Shown here: piece after piece, positions 1 to 4,459 of the stretch
Layout: each line of letters opens with the position of its first letter
Numbering within the stretch: the stretch's first letter is position 1
Origin: DATEMK01 sp035275625
Lineage (GTDB): Bacteria; Bacteroidota; Bacteroidia; AKYH767-A; OLB10
Direction of reading: 5' to 3'
Length of the DNA: 7,945 nucleotides
NCBI GenBank assembly: GCA_035275625.1
Contig: DATEMK010000225.1
Span: 1 to 7,945, forward strand
Translations under genes and position numbers: made by a program
Notes under the pieces: model-generated
What the model was told of the DNA's origin: nothing
Seen by the model: only the letters and a program-made list of their open reading frames with translations
Databases searched by the model: none

Positions 1-336
1 GCTACCTGACTTTATATCCCATTTAACCTTATTATCTAAAAAGGTTTCTCCCTCCTTAACATGATTTATTATATCAAAATCATTTTCAATACGATTATTA
101 AAATAAATTAAATTAATAACCCAATTCTTGGACTCAACAGATGTTCCTGTAATTTTATTTAAAGTTTTAAGATAGCTTATATTTTTCGAATTTTCATCAT
201 TATCCATTGCTGAAAGAGCACCAACTATAGTTAAAATAAGAGATATCACAATAACTTCCCGGATAAACGCAAACCTAAGATAAGTGTTGGCAAGGGATTC
301 ATATTTGTTCCCTAATGTTTTTGAAAAATCATCCAT
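1..336 (-). CDS. Partial membrane-anchored hypothetical protein (runs off left edge)
   Basis: An open frame starts with ATG at 336 and stays open for 112 codons to the edge of the window, so the C-terminus is missing. The N-terminus (MDDFSKTLGNKYESLANTYL) is polar. A hydrophobic stretch at about residues 22-43 (FAFIREVIVISLILTIVGAL) could be one membrane helix or an uncleaved anchor. The rest is Asn/Lys/Asp-rich and hydrophilic (about residues 44-112, with an NWVINLIYF patch). I do not recognise a family. The start is supported by a TAAATTTG element 27-34 bases upstream and by the lack of coding sequence between it and the terminators at 466-578. AT-rich codon use is stronger here than in the gene upstream. 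It lies downstream of, and in the same direction as, the 626-1537 gene but is separated from it by two terminators, so it is probably its own transcription unit. Confidence 0.6.
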   Translation of the reverse strand, partial: MDDFSKTLGNKYESLANTYLRFAFIREVIVISLILTIVGALSAMDNDENSKNISYLKTLNKITGTSVESKNWVINLIYFNNRIENDFDIINHVKEGETFLDNKVKWDIKSGS

Positions 337-362
337 AATTTAATTGCATTAATCAATGTTGA

Positions 363-370
363 CAAATTTA
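363..370 (-). promoter_or_regulatory. Candidate Bacteroidota -7 element for the partial gene
   Basis: On the minus strand this reads TAAATTTG, a full match to the Bacteroidota TAnnTTTG consensus. It would place the transcript start roughly 15-20 bases before the ATG at 336. No clear -33 TTG is seen at the usual 17-23 base spacing, so it is only a partial promoter match. Confidence 0.4.
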
Positions 371-400
371 TTTTTTTTCTACAATTACATTCTCTGTACT

Positions 401-435
401 CGACAGAATCTCCTGTTTTCACAGGGACTCTGTCG
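401..435. repeat. Imperfect palindrome / hairpin
   Basis: The arm CGACAGA-A-TC-t-CCTGT (401-416) pairs with ACAGG-GA-C-TCTGTCG (421-435) around a TTTC loop, with one mismatch (408/428) and one bulged T (411). That is 14 base pairs. Neither side is followed by a clean T-run, although the minus-strand side runs into an A/T-rich tract. It may be a REP-like palindrome or a further weak terminator. It lies just upstream of the promoter element of the partial gene, so a regulatory role is also possible. Confidence 0.5.
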
Positions 436-465
436 CCTTGTTCCGCACACCAAAACTAAAAAATA

Positions 466-488
466 AAGCCCGCAAAAACCGCGAGCTT
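466..488 (-). terminator. Second rho-independent-like terminator
   Basis: On the minus strand, AAGCTCGC pairs with GCGGGCTT (one mismatch, 7-base loop) and is followed by TATTTTTTAGTTTT. This is the layout of an intrinsic terminator, placed downstream of the 626-1537 gene behind the stronger one at 553-578. Confidence 0.6.
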
Positions 489-495
489 CCTATTT

Positions 496-526
496 AATCA
501 TAATAATCATTTAATCAGGTAAATCA
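496..526. repeat. Short AATCA direct-repeat run
   Basis: AATCA occurs four times at 496, 505, 513 and 522, a spacing of 8-9 bases, in a stretch reading AATCAggtAAATCAaggttcag at its right end. It is short and low in complexity. It may be chance in AT-rich DNA or a remnant of a dispersed intergenic repeat. Confidence 0.25.
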
Positions 527-552
527 AGGTTCAGACAACTTTTTCAAAAGAA

Positions 553-578
553 AAACCCCGCTCATCCAAGCGGGGTTT
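553..578 (-). terminator. Strong rho-independent terminator of the 626-1537 gene
   Basis: A perfect 10-bp stem, AAACCCCGCT / AGCGGGGTTT, encloses a 6-base loop. In the minus-strand direction it is followed by a T-rich tract (TTCTTTTG). It sits 48 bases past the stop codon at 626. The plus-strand side is also followed by a T-run (581-586), so it could work in both directions. Confidence 0.85.
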
Positions 579-590
579 CATTTTTTCAAG

Positions 591-614
591 TCCTCTCCGC
601 CTATGGCGGAAGGA
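591..614. repeat. Small GC-rich hairpin just past the stop codon
   Basis: TCCT-c-TCCGCC (591-601) pairs with GGCGGA-AGGA (605-614) around a TAT loop: ten base pairs with one bulged C at 595. It lies between the stop codon at 626 and the terminator. There is no T-run next to it, so it resembles a small dispersed intergenic palindrome or a 3'-end stabilising hairpin more than a terminator. Confidence 0.5.
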
Positions 615-625
615 TTTAGGTGGGG

Positions 626-1537
626 CTACGGTAGCGGTATCAGCTCCACAACAATCAGCTCCTTCTCCCCCGGGCTCACATCAATATTCGAAATCGTTTG
701 CGGTTCAAATCCCGGCAATTCAAACTTCAGATCATAAATCTCCGGGTGTATCTGCTTCGCATCCGCCACACCGTTAGTATTCGAAATAAACTCATAATCA
801 TGGTCGGTTCCGTCTACAATCATCTTCACACCTTCCAGTTTCAGCCCGGTAGTCTTATTAATAATAGTAGCGCGTATCTCCGTAAAATTAGTTTTCGAAT
901 CAAATATTTTACGGTTATTAAAATACTGCGCGTAAAAATCAGGAGCGCTCAGTTTAAAATTTTCCATCAGCTTATCCATTTTCTTGCGCAGGATACTATC
1001 AATATCCGAGATAAGCTTAAGAATTTTTTCCGTATTCATCTTCCGCGCAGCAATATGGTCCTTCGGGTTGCTGATAAGGGTTGCAAAATCATCAATCGCT
1101 GTCTGCAGGGCTGTCAGGTCTGCCGGCACTAATCCGTAATCTGCAAGGCTTCCGATAATCGTATTCGCTTCATCATGGATGATCTGGCAACGCGTCCTGC
1201 TCAGGTTGCTGCTTTTTTCCATCAGCTTGCTCGTTGCATAATTCACCTTCTCATACAGCACCATATTATTCTGGTCTGTCGCGTATGCCTGCACTCCGCT
1301 GCGCACCTTATTCGCAAGCTCACACATCGCAATACGTTTGTTTCTTTTGTCCAGCACATACCCCTTAATGATCTCCTCCTGTTCCTTAACAGCCGCCACC
1401 AGGTCAACCACCTTAGCTTTAAAAGAAGTAAAAGCAGCCACAAAGGATAATAAAAACGACCATATTGCGTTTTTACCTTCAACAAATAATTGTACACCTA
1501 AGTACATGTTCAGTTTTGCATTTTGTCTTTTATTCAT
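626..1537 (-). CDS. Helical protein with C-terminal carboxypeptidase-regulatory-like domain
   Basis: This encodes 303 residues starting MNKRQNAKLNMYLGVQ. Residues 1-205 look almost wholly alpha-helical, with a hydrophobic patch at about 24-50 (AIWSFLLSFVAAFTSF) and the segments LYEKVNYATSKLMEK and APDFYAQYFNNRKIFD. The last 85 residues (TEIRATIINKTTGLKLEG... LPGFEPQTISNIDVSPGE) have the strand and turn pattern of a carboxypeptidase-regulatory-like (transthyretin-like) beta-sandwich. Helical-plus-CarboxypepD_reg proteins of this layout are common, uncharacterised proteins in Bacteroidota. The function is unknown and no catalytic motif is seen. An ATG at 1618 would add 27 residues, but that extension is Cys-rich and atypical and contains the best promoter element (1561-1588), so 1537 is preferred. 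No convincing signal peptide is seen. A strong terminator follows, so it is probably monocistronic. Confidence 0.85.
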   Translation of the reverse strand: MNKRQNAKLNMYLGVQLFVEGKNAIWSFLLSFVAAFTSFKAKVVDLVAAVKEQEEIIKGYVLDKRNKRIAMCELANKVRSGVQAYATDQNNMVLYEKVNYATSKLMEKSSNLSRTRCQIIHDEANTIIGSLADYGLVPADLTALQTAIDDFATLISNPKDHIAARKMNTEKILKLISDIDSILRKKMDKLMENFKLSAPDFYAQYFNNRKIFDSKTNFTEIRATIINKTTGLKLEGVKMIVDGTDHDYEFISNTNGVADAKQIHPEIYDLKFELPGFEPQTISNIDVSPGEKELIVVELIPLP

Positions 1538-1560
1538 TTTTTTTACGTTTTTGTTTGATA

Positions 1561-1588
1561 CAAAGATGCAATCATCCGTTTCCGGCAA
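1561..1588 (-). promoter_or_regulatory. Candidate promoter of the 626-1537 gene
   Basis: On the minus strand, TTG (1588-1586), a 17-base spacer and CATCTTTG (1568-1561) approximate the Bacteroidota TTG / TAnnTTTG promoter, with one mismatch in the -7 element. Transcription would begin near 1553-1556, inside the longest open frame. This makes the ATG at 1537 the usable start, behind an A-rich leader with no Shine-Dalgarno sequence. Confidence 0.5.
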
Positions 1589-1643
1589 GTGCGCATTTTC
1601 AGAACAACAATTACACATGTAACTTTTTAAAGAAATGCAACGT

Positions 1644-1679
1644 TTAACAGGTTATTACCCGCATTTAATAACCTGTTAA
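1644..1679. repeat. Perfect 14-bp inverted repeat
   Basis: TTAACAGGTTATTA (1644-1657) and TAATAACCTGTTAA (1666-1679) are exact reverse complements around an 8-base spacer. The dyad lies about 75-80 bases upstream of the candidate promoter of the 626-1537 gene. It could be an operator, a terminator for something transcribed rightward (U-rich but no clean run after it), or a mobile palindrome. The sequence does not decide among these. Confidence 0.6.
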
Positions 1680-1718
1680 CAATAATTTTCATTCTTTTTC
1701 ACCACTCAGTCCATGTTA

Positions 1719-1734
1719 GATTTTTTAAAAAATC
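1719..1734. repeat. 16-bp AT-rich perfect palindrome
   Basis: GATTTTTTAAAAAATC is a perfect self-complementary palindrome with no spacer. It would not form a normal hairpin, and A/T runs make chance likely. It may be a bent-DNA or protein-binding site between the inverted repeat at 1644 and the palindromic element at 1822. Confidence 0.35.
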
Positions 1735-1821
1735 GTTTTATAATTGTCCCACTCCACCATTTTTAAATCCAAAGCATGTGCTCAAACTATCCGCAATACT
1801 CGATGCGGGTGTGTTGGCTGT

Positions 1822-1905
1822 CCACGAACGGTGTGAACCGAAAGTTGTCCGGCATAGAGGCGTGAGCTCGTGCGACAAGGACAAGCTTTCGGTTGGCGTT
1901 CGTGG
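1822..1905. repeat. Long-stem palindromic element, copy A
   Basis: The left arm (1822-1850, CCACGAACG...CCGAAAGTTGTCC) pairs with the right arm (1879-1905, GGACAAGCTTTCGG...CGTTCGTGG). There is a 15-bp inner helix with a single bulged G (1885), an internal loop (1831-1835 / 1895-1896) and a 9-bp outer helix. The 28-base apical region can fold a further small hairpin (GCA/TGC and GC/GC with GTGA loop). A second copy lies at 2077-2160, about 85% identical and without gaps. It could be a MITE- or REP-like mobile palindrome or a structured RNA. An open reading frame crosses it, but the differences between copies show no third-position bias (4 first, 5 second, 4 third), which argues against coding. 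Confidence 0.75.
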
Positions 1906-1918
1906 TGGGCTTTTTGCT

Positions 1919-1944
1919 CCACTTTTTGCCCAAACAAAAAGTGG
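1919..1944. repeat. Perfect 10-bp inverted repeat CCACTTTTTG
   Basis: CCACTTTTTG (1919-1928) and CAAAAAGTGG (1935-1944) flank a 6-base CCCAAA loop, 13 bases after copy A. It is absent from the matching place after copy B, where a CCTGCC hairpin is found instead. It looks like an independent small palindrome module attached to the element. Confidence 0.6.
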
Positions 1945-1957
1945 AAAAGAAAATGTC

Positions 1958-1975
1958 AAACCCTTAACGGGGTTT
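1958..1975 (+). terminator. Weak terminator-like hairpin
   Basis: AAACCC (1958-1963) pairs with GGGTTT (1970-1975) and is followed by TAAAT. The stem is only 6 bp and the T-run is short. No plus-strand gene ends here, so it may just be one more intergenic palindrome. Confidence 0.25.
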
Positions 1976-1994
1976 TAAATAGTAGCGGGTTGGT

Positions 1995-2042
1995 TTTTAT
2001 TACCAAGCTTTCATCCCTACGGGATGACATTTAATAATAAAA
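1995..2042. repeat. Nested palindrome with CATCCC/GGGATG core
   Basis: A perfect core, TCATCCC-tac-GGGATGA (2011-2027), lies inside outer arms TTTTATTA (1995-2002) and TAATAAAA (2035-2042), which are also exact reverse complements and symmetric to the core. It is probably a dispersed intergenic palindrome. It sits between the two long-stem element copies. Confidence 0.6.
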
Positions 2043-2076
2043 GTTTTTCAAACCATAACCCGGTGCGCTGGCTCGT

Positions 2077-2160
2077 CCACAAACAGTGCGAACTGAAAGT
2101 TGTCCTGCATAGAAGCGATGGCTTGTGCGACAAGGACAAGCTTTCAGTTGGTGTTCGTAG
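2077..2160. repeat. Long-stem palindromic element, copy B
   Basis: This is the second copy of the element at 1822-1905, in the same orientation, 255 bases away and of identical length (84 bases, 13 differences). The arms are 2077-2105 and 2134-2160. Two of the differences are compensated: pair C1839-G1891 becomes T2094-A2146, and G1830-C1897 becomes A2085-T2152. Two outer pairs become A-C mismatches (2078/2159, 2081/2156), so the outer helix is weaker here. Similarity extends about 15 bases to the left (GGTGyGyTGGCT) and about 9 bases to the right (TGnGCTTTT). Confidence 0.75.
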
Positions 2161-2174
2161 TGTGCTTTTCCCTG

Positions 2175-2190
2175 CCTGCCTCCCGGCAGG
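2175..2190. repeat. Small GC hairpin CCTGCC/GGCAGG
   Basis: CCTGCC (2175-2180) and GGCAGG (2185-2190) are exact complements around a TCCC loop. The hairpin follows copy B at the position where copy A has the CCACTTTTTG inverted repeat. Confidence 0.5.
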
Positions 2191-2222
2191 TTTGGTTCTT
2201 TCTTTTGCACGAGCAGGGCATC

Positions 2223-2235
2223 CAGCCTGTGGCTG
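2223..2235. repeat. Small hairpin CAGCC/GGCTG
   Basis: CAGCC-TGT-GGCTG forms a 5-bp stem with a 3-base loop. It is short and could be chance, but it is one of a series of such stem-loops spread through 1640-2335. Confidence 0.35.
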
Positions 2236-2311
2236 AATGAGCCAGTCCGTGCATCAGAAACGAACAAGAAAAAAACTCATGGCTAAAGCCCTCACACCTT
2301 ATATACTATAC

Positions 2312-2333
2312 ACTCCGTCATAAATGACGGAGT
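2312..2333. repeat. Perfect palindrome ACTCCGTCAT
   Basis: ACTCCGTCAT (2312-2321) and ATGACGGAGT (2324-2333) are exact complements, giving a 9-10 bp stem with a TAAA-like loop. No T-run follows on either strand, so it is not an obvious terminator. A smaller stem with the same TAAA loop, GGC-TAAA-GCC, lies 22 bases to the left (2281-2290), so the two may form one paired-palindrome module. Confidence 0.6.
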
Positions 2334-2343
2334 TAATCTCTAC

Positions 2344-2616
2344 CAACAAATTGTCAGATTGCGAAAAGACGCTGTCATTTTGCAGAAGTGTCATGTCAGA
2401 TATAAGAAGTGTCATGTCAAACACAAGAAAGACATTGTCAAAACAAAGAAAGACGTTGTCAAAACTATGAAAGACATTGTCAAAATAAAGAATGATGTTG
2501 CCAAAATGGAGAAAGACGCTGTCAAAACAAAGAAAGGCGTTGTCAATTCAAAGAAAGACATTGTCAAAAGGGAGAAAGTAACTCACAATGCCGGGAAAGA
2601 TACTGTCAGCTCGCTC
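2344..2616. repeat. 21-bp tandem repeat array, about 13 units
   Basis: The consensus unit is AAAGACATTGTCAAAACAAAG (the last base, G, starts the next join). Thirteen consecutive 21-base units can be laid out from 2344 to 2616 without an insertion or deletion. The middle units (2428-2574) are closest to consensus and the edge units are more diverged. The best conserved part is GACnnTGTC, an incomplete dyad, with the GTC triplet kept in 11 of 13 units. On the minus strand each close unit shows TTTTGACA. The array lies directly after the ACTCCGTCAT palindrome and ends about 50 bases before the stop of the RCC1-like gene. It may be an intergenic minisatellite, a binding-site array, or the coding repeat of a small protein. 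Confidence 0.8.
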
Positions 2617-2652
2617 CCATCCTGGATCCCGGGGTGTTTACTTCCCCGTTGA
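2359..2652 (+). CDS. Possible small basic heptad-repeat protein
   Basis: The 21-bp array is open in one frame from 2287 to the TGA at 2650-2652. The only start upstream of most of the repeat is a TTG at 2359, giving 97 residues. The product is a 7-residue repeat of the type KDIVKTK, very rich in Lys and Asp. The adjacent hydrophobic residues (I-V) do not have the 3-4 spacing of a classic coiled coil. No signal peptide, Bacteroidota promoter or ribosome binding site is seen, and the invariant GTC valine codons suggest conservation of DNA rather than protein. It converges on the RCC1-like gene, leaving only 14 bases between the stop codons. It could equally be a non-coding minisatellite whose period happens to be a multiple of three. 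Support is weak. Confidence 0.25.
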   Translation: MRKDAVILQKCHVRYKKCHVKHKKDIVKTKKDVVKTMKDIVKIKNDVAKMEKDAVKTKKGVVNSKKDIVKREKVTHNAGKDTVSSLPSWIPGCLLPR

Positions 2653-2666
2653 AAATAAACCGGGAC

Positions 2667-4088
2667 TTATTGTTTAATAATTTTTTGATAAAAAATCTTA
2701 TCAGCGGAAATTATTTTTGCAAAATATATCCCGCCTGCCTGTTTGCTGAAATCAATAATGATGCTTCCGGCATTCATTTGTTTTGAAATAATTGTTGCTC
2801 CCAATGCATCATAAATTTTCAGAAGATTTTTTCCTTTTCCGGAAATCTTAATATTGAGCTCATCAAAAACCGGGTTAGGAAAAAATTCAACTCGCGGTTG
2901 TGTTTCCATATCATGGGAGGTTATATGGCTGGAAATAATACACAATCCCGTAAGTTCCACGGGATATTTTTTACACCAGCATGGCTCAGCGCCACCAATG
3001 GAATCAATAGTACCATTGCCTATTTGTCCTTCCTGGTTTTCGCTCCATGCCCAAACGGTGCCGTCAGTTTTTAATGCAAAGGTGTGGTGCTGCATACCAT
3101 ATATACCTGCTATATCATATAGCCCATTTTGTACCGGAACATTTGAACCGGTAAGAGTACTATCGCCAAAATTACCAAAGTCATTAAGCCCCCAGGTTAA
3201 AACAGTACCATCATTCTTAACCGCCTTGCAACTCCAGTATTGCGCCAGGACAGATTTTACCTGGTACGAAGAAAGAATCTGGACGGGAGTGTACCGGTCA
3301 ATATTTGTTCCGTCTCCTATCTGTCCGAAAGAATTTAGCCCCCATGCCCAAACGGTACCGTCATTTTTTTGAGCAATAGAAATATAAGAGCCGCCTGAAA
3401 TAGTTTTTACCGAAGTAAGGTTACTAACCTGTACCGGGGTTGTTCTCTGTATAGTCGTGCCGTCACCCAACTCACCATAATAATTCCAACCCCACGACCA
3501 GGCAGTACTATCGCTTTTAATGATGAGTGAATGGTGATAGCCTGCTTCAATAGCAATAACTCCCGAGAGCCCGATCACCTGTGTCGGAACAAGCCTGTCC
3601 GTTGTAGTGCCATCGCCAAGTTCACCGTGCATATTATAGCCCCATGCCCAGACGGTGCTGTCACTTTTCAAAGCCAGCGAATGATGAAATCCCGTTGAAA
3701 TTGCAACGACATTCGTAAGCCCTGTCTGTTGCGGAGTATTTCTGTCAATTACAGTATTGTCTCCTAATTGCCCGTGATCATTCAGGCCCCATGTCCATAC
3801 AGTGCCATCCTCTTTCAACGCAACAGAATGAACTCCTCCTGCTGCAACGGCAATAATTCCATTAAGGCCTGTTACATTAATTGGCACGTAGCTGCTGACA
3901 TTTGTTCCATTTCCAAGTTGCCCCTTAGTACCCAGGCCCCAGGCTTTTACTGTGCTGTCAATACATAAAGCCAGCGAATGGTTTGCCCCACCGGCAAGCG
4001 GTTGTGAAATTGCAGGCGAAATGAAACAGGTATTAATTACCATTCCTGTTCCAATTAATAATATTACACCGTAAATTTTCTTTTTCAT
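2667..4088 (-). CDS. Secreted RCC1-repeat propeller protein with T9SS type A sorting domain
   Basis: This encodes 473 residues from the ATG at 4088. An upstream in-frame ATG at 4151 would add 21 residues before the signal peptide and overlaps the probable promoter, so it is not preferred. Residues 1-28 (MKKKIYGVILLIGTGMVINT...) are a signal peptide, with likely cleavage before QPLAGG. Seven RCC1-type repeats of about 50 residues follow (about 30-390). They have the pattern AGxxHSLALKxDGTVWAWGxNxxGQLGDGT, consistent with a seven-bladed beta-propeller. Repeats 6 and 7 are the most diverged, and the last carries an insertion with a CWC motif. Residues 400-473 (VEFFPNPVFDELNIKI ... GGIYFAKI) form a Por secretion-system C-terminal sorting domain, so the protein is expected to cross the outer membrane by T9SS and be released or attached at the surface. 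The ligand is unknown. RCC1 repeats here do not imply Ran exchange activity. Confidence 0.9.
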   Translation of the reverse strand: MKKKIYGVILLIGTGMVINTCFISPAISQPLAGGANHSLALCIDSTVKAWGLGTKGQLGNGTNVSSYVPINVTGLNGIIAVAAGGVHSVALKEDGTVWTWGLNDHGQLGDNTVIDRNTPQQTGLTNVVAISTGFHHSLALKSDSTVWAWGYNMHGELGDGTTTDRLVPTQVIGLSGVIAIEAGYHHSLIIKSDSTAWSWGWNYYGELGDGTTIQRTTPVQVSNLTSVKTISGGSYISIAQKNDGTVWAWGLNSFGQIGDGTNIDRYTPVQILSSYQVKSVLAQYWSCKAVKNDGTVLTWGLNDFGNFGDSTLTGSNVPVQNGLYDIAGIYGMQHHTFALKTDGTVWAWSENQEGQIGNGTIDSIGGAEPCWCKKYPVELTGLCIISSHITSHDMETQPRVEFFPNPVFDELNIKISGKGKNLLKIYDALGATIISKQMNAGSIIIDFSKQAGGIYFAKIISADKIFYQKIIKQ

Positions 4089-4148
4089 ATTGTTAAAACA
4101 GAAATCATGTAGGGCGCTCATAAAATAACCTGGTGTAAAGGAAATGGG

Positions 4149-4174
4149 CAAAGAAGTTACAAAGGTTTAAACAA
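4149..4174 (-). promoter_or_regulatory. Weak candidate promoter for the RCC1-like gene
   Basis: On the minus strand, TTG (4174-4172) is followed 15 bases later by CTTCTTTG (4156-4149), and a second TTTG-ending octamer, AACCTTTG, lies at 4167-4160. Both lack the TA of TAnnTTTG and the spacing is short, so the match is partial. Either would start transcription downstream of, or at, the ATG at 4151, which favours the start at 4088. Confidence 0.3.
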
Positions 4175-4251
4175 TAAGAGTCTCAAGGGGCCGATAAAGT
4201 TTCAGGAAAATAAAATTTTTCCCGAAAAGGTTTTTAAAAAGAACCGGAAGT

Positions 4252-4266
4252 TGGCTGATTTTTTGC
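4252..4266 (+). promoter_or_regulatory. Possible sigma-54 (-24/-12) promoter
   Basis: TGGCTGA-TTTT-TTGC keeps the GG and GC pairs exactly 10 bases apart, and matches TGGC and TTGC of the sigma-54 consensus TGGCACG-N4-TTGCW. The ACG and the final W do not match. It points toward the beta-helix gene, with a predicted start near 4278, about 180 bases before its ATG. The remaining intergenic DNA (4175-4251 and 4268-4407) shows no gene, only a short ATGG triplet repeat (4308-4319). Confidence 0.3.
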
Positions 4267-4407
4267 CTGTTATTGCACCATCGAATAACACAATTAAAAC
4301 TTTTTAAATGGATGGATGGAAAGCAGTGATTGGTTTTGGATTTCTCCCGGGTCGTCCTCGTGTCACTGCCTGAGTGTTAAATTCTCAGCCTGCAGGTTTT
4401 TTTCTGC

Positions 4408-4437
4408 TTCAAATAGTTTATGATGTCAGTATATTTG
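4408..4437 (+). promoter_or_regulatory. Candidate Bacteroidota promoter of the beta-helix gene
   Basis: TATATTTG (4430-4437) matches TAnnTTTG fully. A TTC (4408-4410) stands 19 bases upstream where TTG is expected. Transcription would start near 4443-4446, about 15 bases before the ATG at 4460, leaving a short A-rich leader without a Shine-Dalgarno sequence. Confidence 0.55.
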
Positions 4438-4459
4438 CTTTTATTAAAATCAGCAACAA

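Noticed and set aside
698..1132. Plus-strand ORF of 144 codons
   Set aside because: It is antisense to the helical CarboxypepD-like gene, with a composition (Arg/Ile/His-rich) typical of a shadow frame and no recognisable domain.
1778..1978. Plus-strand ORF of 66 codons across copy A
   Set aside because: It is largely made of the palindromic element. Comparison with copy B shows changes spread evenly over codon positions (4/5/4), so there is no sign of protein selection.
2024..2236. Plus-strand ORF of 70 codons across copy B
   Set aside because: It has the same repeat origin as the ORF over copy A. The peptide similarity follows from the DNA repeat, and no promoter or conserved domain is seen.
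2344..2616. Reading the 21-bp array as a CRISPR array
   Set aside because: The units are contiguous with no unique spacers, and no cas gene is nearby.
2344..2616. TTGACA repeats on the minus strand as an array of -35 promoter boxes
   Set aside because: Bacteroidota promoters use TTG and TAnnTTTG rather than TTGACA/TATAAT, and no matching -7 elements are placed with them.
2854..3372. Plus-strand ORF of 172 codons
   Set aside because: It is antisense to the RCC1 repeats. Its own internal repetition (SPHAQTVPS) is just the reverse reading of the RCC1 repeat DNA.
3889..3904. TTGGCACGTAGCTGCT resembling a sigma-54 site on the plus strand
   Set aside because: The GG to GC spacing is 9 instead of 10 bases, and it lies antisense within the RCC1-like coding region.
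4308..4373. Short plus-strand ORF (MDGWKAVIGFGFLPGRPRVTA) in the divergent intergenic region
   Set aside because: It has 21 codons, no hydrophobic or domain signature and no ribosome site, and is too short to distinguish from chance.
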